Of a DNA stretch of 33,429 nt, positions 30,533 to 33,429 are shown piece after piece. Made by a program: the position numbers and the translations under genes. Below the pieces are notes generated by a model that saw nothing but the letters and a program-made list of their open reading frames with translations, was not told where the DNA came from and did no database searches. The DNA lies in the NCBI GenBank assembly GCA_017462125.1, contig JAFTRQ010000007.1, forward strand, positions 1 to 33,429, read 5' to 3'. The stretch is from Clostridia bacterium (GTDB lineage Bacteria; Bacillota_A; Clostridia; Oscillospirales; CAG-272). The number at the start of each line of letters is the position of its first letter. The stretch's first letter is position 1.

Positions 30533-31783
30533 ATGGCTATGAATAACAATCTGCGTGTAAAGCTTGGATGCTATGCATCCAATATATCGATGTCTGTGGT
30601 GGGAAATCTCTCCCCCCTGCTTTTTTTGACCTTCCGTAATCTGTACGGGATCTCGTATTCACTGTTGGGGCTTTTGGTGTTGATCAATTTCTGCACTCAG
30701 CTTACCGTGGATCTGATCTTTTCGTTTTTCTCCCATAAATTCAATATTCCAAGAGCTGTAAAGCTTTCCCCCGTATTTACGTGCATTGGCCTTTTGGTAT
30801 ACGCGCTTTGGCCCTTTGCCTTCCCGAATGCGGTTTACACAGGACTTGTGATCGGTACCGTTCTGTTTTCGGCGGGAAGCGGACTTGTTGAGGTCCTGAT
30901 CAGCCCCGTTATCGCTGCACTTCCCGCGAAGGATCCCGACCGAGAAATGAGCAAGCTGCACTCTATCTATGCGTGGGGTGTTGTTGGTCTTGTCGCGGTC
31001 GTGACGGTGTTCCTGCTTGTGTTCGGTGAGCGGAATTGGCAGTATTTAGCCCTTTTGTTCCTCATCGTTCCTGTTTGTGCAATTGCCTTTTTCAGCGGAG
31101 CAACACTCCCCGAAATGAAAACCGAGGAAAAGGTTTCGGGAGCGGTTCGCTTTTTGAAGAATCCCTTGGTGTGGGTCAGCGTGCTGGGCATCTTCCTTGG
31201 CGGCGCGGCTGAGGTAACGATGGCGCAGTGGGCGTCCGGATATCTGGAGCAGGCGGCGGGAATTCCCAAGATCTGGGGCGATATTTTCGGCGTGGCAATG
31301 TTTTCCGTGGCGCTTGGTATGGGCAGATCCCTGTACGCGAAGATCGGAAAAAATATTTCGCGCGTCCTCTTGCTTGGCGCTATAGGAGCTACTGCGTGCT
31401 ATCTTGTTGCGGCGATCTCTCCTTTTCCCGTGGTTGGACTTGTTGCCTGCGCTCTTACAGGCTTTTGCGTGTCGATGATGTGGCCCGGAAGCCTGATCGT
31501 AGCAAGCGACCGTTTCCCGCAGGGAGGCGTTCTGATCTTTGCGCTGATGGCGGCGGGCGGTGACTTCGGTGCGTCCTTAGGTCCTCAGCTGGTGGGAGTG
31601 ATCACCGACGCGGCGCTTGAGAACGTTACGCTTCTCAAATATGCCGCAGAGCTTGGCATAACACCCGAGCAGTTCGGTATGAAATTAGGTATGCTTGTGG
31701 GAATGCTGTTCCCGCTGATCGCGATATTCGTATATCTGTCGTTCGTCAGAGCCGGTAAAAAGGCAAAAAAGGAAGCTGCTTGA
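30533..31783 (+). CDS. MFS permease, sugar-transporter-like
   Basis: The 416-residue protein has about 12 predicted transmembrane helices with the MFS half-to-half organisation: an N-terminal bundle (SVVGNLSPLLFLTFRNLYGI, LLVLINFCTQLTVDLIFSFF), an extended cytoplasmic loop around 185-215 (MKTEEKVSGAVRF), and a C-terminal bundle (GSLIVASDRFPQGGVLIFAL, GGDFGASLGPQLVG). The profile resembles FucP/GlcP-like MFS sugar carriers, but the substrate is not deducible. Start: ATG 30533 lies 4 bases from AAAGG and ATG 30539 lies 10 bases from it; they differ by two residues. It is followed after 13 bases by a cytosolic trehalase/GH63-like glycosidase gene whose GGAGG site lies in the gap, so permease and hydrolase form an operon for an imported glucoside or mannoside. 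Confidence 0.85.
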   Translation: MAMNNNLRVKLGCYASNISMSVVGNLSPLLFLTFRNLYGISYSLLGLLVLINFCTQLTVDLIFSFFSHKFNIPRAVKLSPVFTCIGLLVYALWPFAFPNAVYTGLVIGTVLFSAGSGLVEVLISPVIAALPAKDPDREMSKLHSIYAWGVVGLVAVVTVFLLVFGERNWQYLALLFLIVPVCAIAFFSGATLPEMKTEEKVSGAVRFLKNPLVWVSVLGIFLGGAAEVTMAQWASGYLEQAAGIPKIWGDIFGVAMFSVALGMGRSLYAKIGKNISRVLLLGAIGATACYLVAAISPFPVVGLVACALTGFCVSMMWPGSLIVASDRFPQGGVLIFALMAAGGDFGASLGPQLVGVITDAALENVTLLKYAAELGITPEQFGMKLGMLVGMLFPLIAIFVYLSFVRAGKKAKKEAA

Positions 31784-31796
31784 TCAAGGAGGCTGT

Positions 31797-33029
31797 ATGT
31801 TGACTGCAGAGATAAGAGACCGCGTAAAAAATGTATGCGGTGAGATCATTGATCATATTGAAACGAAAAATATCTGTTGCTTTTCGGGAAGGGAAAAGCC
31901 TCTTTTCCTGATCTCCGAAACCTATCCGGGCGTGTGGATGGAGCATATCTACGACGGTATATTTTATGCCCGACTTGAGCCCGCAAAGGCTGAGCTTGCC
32001 AAGACAACGATCCTTTCCTTCATCGAGCTTCAGAAGGAGGACGGACACCTGCCCTTTGCAATATTCGATCCCGCAAGGCTGAACGGAAGATCCTCGGGAT
32101 ACTCGCAGATACAGGAATGCGTCAGCTTTTCGTCGCTTTGCTATGAAGCTTACGAGATCACGGGTGACAGGGAATTTTTGAAGACTGTGTACGATGCCTG
32201 TAAGGGCTGGGTCAGTTGGATGGAAAACAACCGAATGACCCGCGGCGGAGGTCTTACGGAGATGTTCGTGGGATTTGATACGGGACACGATCACAGCGCG
32301 CGCCTTGAGGGGCTTTCCTGCGAGAAGAATTACCGCTTGGCGGGAAAGGCCGCGGCAGAGGATGCCTCGATCCTTCCTCCGGGTGACGACGTGGCACCGG
32401 TGTTCGCCGTGGATATGAACTGTAATTTTTACGGAAATCTTAAGGCGATTGCAAAAATGGCGCGAGTGTTGGAGAGCGGAGAGGCGGACGTATATGAGCA
32501 GAAGGCCGCGGCGGTGAAGAGAAAGCTGATCGAGGTCTGCTATGACGAGAACGACGCGTTCTTCTACGACGTGGATAAGCACGGCAACAAGAGAAAATAT
32601 CTTTCTTCTACTATATTCCATCTTTTCCTTGAAAGGGTGTTGACTTGGGAAGAGGATGGCGAGATGATCGAGCGCATCTACCGTGAGCATATCAAGAATC
32701 CTGCGGAATTCTGGACAGCGTACCCGTTCCCGTCAATGGCGGTCAGTGATCCTTCGCTGAAGAGAGATGCCAAGGGCAATTGCTGGGGATATTTTTCACA
32801 GGGGTTGATCGCACTCCGTTGCACCCGATGGATGGATCATTACGGTTGGAGCGAGGATTTTGATTTCCTTTGCGAGCGTTGGGTCGAGGCGTGGACGAGA
32901 TGCTACGACTCTTTCAAGCTCGGTCAGGAGCTCGATCCCTTTACAGGCGAGCCCTCCGAGTGCTCGGAGTGGTATTCCAGCTGTATGCTGTTTTATATTT
33001 ATGCGGCCAAAAGATTAGGGCTGGCTTAA
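31797..33029 (+). CDS. GH63/GH37 trehalase-like (alpha/alpha)6 glycosidase
   Basis: The 410-residue cytosolic protein resembles the catalytic toroid of GH63/GH37 enzymes (trehalase, glucosidase I and mannosylglycerate-hydrolase types). FVGFDTGHDHSARL (about 158-171) matches the ESGWDFS-like acid region of the clan, with the Asp as likely general acid. MNCNFYGNLKAIAKMARVLE and YDENDAFFYDVD are the classic mid-toroid helix pair, WTAYPFPSMAVSDPS corresponds to the active-site loop, and SEWYSSCMLFYIY contains the presumed base Glu. The catalytic residues are assigned by similarity only. AAGGAGG precedes the ATG, 13 bases after the permease stop. Being the only enzyme in the operon, it probably cleaves the transported disaccharide; trehalose is possible but not shown. 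Confidence 0.78.
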   Translation: MLTAEIRDRVKNVCGEIIDHIETKNICCFSGREKPLFLISETYPGVWMEHIYDGIFYARLEPAKAELAKTTILSFIELQKEDGHLPFAIFDPARLNGRSSGYSQIQECVSFSSLCYEAYEITGDREFLKTVYDACKGWVSWMENNRMTRGGGLTEMFVGFDTGHDHSARLEGLSCEKNYRLAGKAAAEDASILPPGDDVAPVFAVDMNCNFYGNLKAIAKMARVLESGEADVYEQKAAAVKRKLIEVCYDENDAFFYDVDKHGNKRKYLSSTIFHLFLERVLTWEEDGEMIERIYREHIKNPAEFWTAYPFPSMAVSDPSLKRDAKGNCWGYFSQGLIALRCTRWMDHYGWSEDFDFLCERWVEAWTRCYDSFKLGQELDPFTGEPSECSEWYSSCMLFYIYAAKRLGLA

Positions 33030-33030
33030 T

Positions 33031-33064
33031 AAAAATATACCCGACTGCGGTCGGGTATATTTTT
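33031..33064. terminator. Terminator of the MFS/glycosidase operon
   Basis: AAAAATATACCCGAC (33031-33045), TGCG loop, GTCGGGTATATTTTT (33050-33064): a perfect 15-bp stem starting directly after the stop codon. Confidence 0.92.
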
Positions 33065-33123
33065 GGGCATCGAAAATACTGCAATAATCGGACATCTGCC
33101 GAAAACAAAGTCTGTATATTGAA

Positions 33124-33152
33124 TTGAAAATCACGGGGCGGAAGTGTATAAT
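33124..33152 (+). promoter_or_regulatory. Sigma-A promoter reading into the terminal tandem repeat
   Basis: TTGAAA (33124-33129), 17 bases, TATAAT (33147-33152). No gene follows within the window; the predicted start (about 33159) is 13 bases before the first repeat unit. Confidence 0.6.
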
Positions 33153-33171
33153 TGAGACATTGATACTATAT

Positions 33172-33429
33172 TGGAGTTCAGCGTGAAAGTTACGTAATTC
33201 TAATAGGTAATTAAACTGTTTCACGCGCGAATTTTGCCTTGTCGGCAAAATTCAACGATCATTGTTTGTGCTGCCGCAAGGCGGCAGAATGGGAGCCCCG
33301 CGTGAAAGTGACGTAATTCTAATAGGTAATTAAACTGTTTCACGCACGAATTTTGCCTTGTCGGCAAAATTCAATGATCATTATTTATGCTGCCGCCAGG
33401 CGGCAGGATGGAGTTCAGCGTGAAAGTTA
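33172..33429 (+). repeat. 118-119 bp tandem repeat with three internal inverted repeats, running off the window
   Basis: Unit 1 (33181-33299) and unit 2 (33300-33417) are about 93% identical by eye, and a third unit begins at 33418 and is cut by the window edge; a short matching lead-in starts at 33172. Each unit contains GCGTGAAA...TTTCACGC enclosing TAATT...AATTA, then GAATTTTGCC-TTGT-C-GGCAAAATTC, then CTGCCG...CGGCAG. Differences between units avoid the stems or are tolerated there (for example the loop CAAGG to CCAGG). No open frame longer than about 15 codons is conserved. No spacers interrupt the units. Confidence 0.85.

Noticed and set aside
33290..33334. Short peptide frame within the tandem repeat (ATG at about 33289, 14 codons)
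   Set aside because: The frame is not kept in the other unit and has no ribosome binding site.
33172..33429. CRISPR array
   Set aside because: The units are contiguous 118-119 bp copies without unique spacers, and no cas genes are present.

Overview
The window looks like a chromosomal segment of a Gram-positive anaerobe of the Bacillota, most likely an uncultured gut or rumen member of the Clostridia. The grounds are GGAGG-type ribosome binding sites, near-consensus sigma-A promoters with 17-18 bp spacing, TTG/GTG starts, a LytTR plus LiaF-like pair, lipoprotein signals and the family content. No rRNA, tRNA, phage, insertion sequence or CRISPR array was seen. The species cannot be named from this sequence.

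Layout. Bases 1-533 hold the 5' end of a minus-strand HD-domain protein and a symmetric array of small hairpins. Bases 534-2589 (minus) carry a calcineurin-like phosphoesterase and a PHP-domain metallohydrolase, divergent from a cytosolic six-hairpin glycosidase-like protein (2761-4719). Bases 4799-10067 (plus) carry a PfkB sugar kinase, a second PHP metallohydrolase, a tartrate/D-malate dehydrogenase, a metallo-beta-lactamase-fold hydrolase and a lipoprotein. Next come a tyrosine phenol-lyase-type PLP enzyme (minus) with a divergent LysR regulator and a clear LysR-type site between them, then an XRE-HTH protein fused to an ADP-ribosylglycohydrolase domain.

Bases 14352-19840 hold a GH78 alpha-L-rhamnosidase, a TM2-like membrane protein, a lipoprotein, D-serine dehydratase and, convergently, an unusually long MscL. 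Bases 20063-24200 (minus) carry a GH2 glycosidase with a C-terminal hydrophobic anchor and a GPH-family sugar symporter. Bases 24504-27582 hold a HAD phosphatase and a second GH78-type enzyme. Bases 27695-30375 hold LiaF-like and LytTR genes and a two-domain MBL protein. Bases 30436-33029 are an MFS permease and trehalase/GH63-like glycosidase operon. The window ends in a promoter-preceded 118-119 bp tandem repeat that runs off the edge.

Together the genes suggest uptake of intact small plant glycosides by GPH/MFS carriers and intracellular cleavage: none of the five glycosidase-like proteins has a signal peptide. PfkB, HAD, PHP, MBL and dehydrogenase enzymes may process the released sugars or aglycones, and amino-acid catabolism (TPL-like enzyme, D-serine dehydratase) sits alongside. 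Most transcription units have their own promoter and a strong hairpin terminator, so the region is a collection of mono- to tricistronic units rather than one long operon. The least explained parts are the two extragenic hairpin/repeat systems at the window ends, the HTH-ADP-ribosylglycohydrolase fusion and the PHP/dehydrogenase/MBL gene group.
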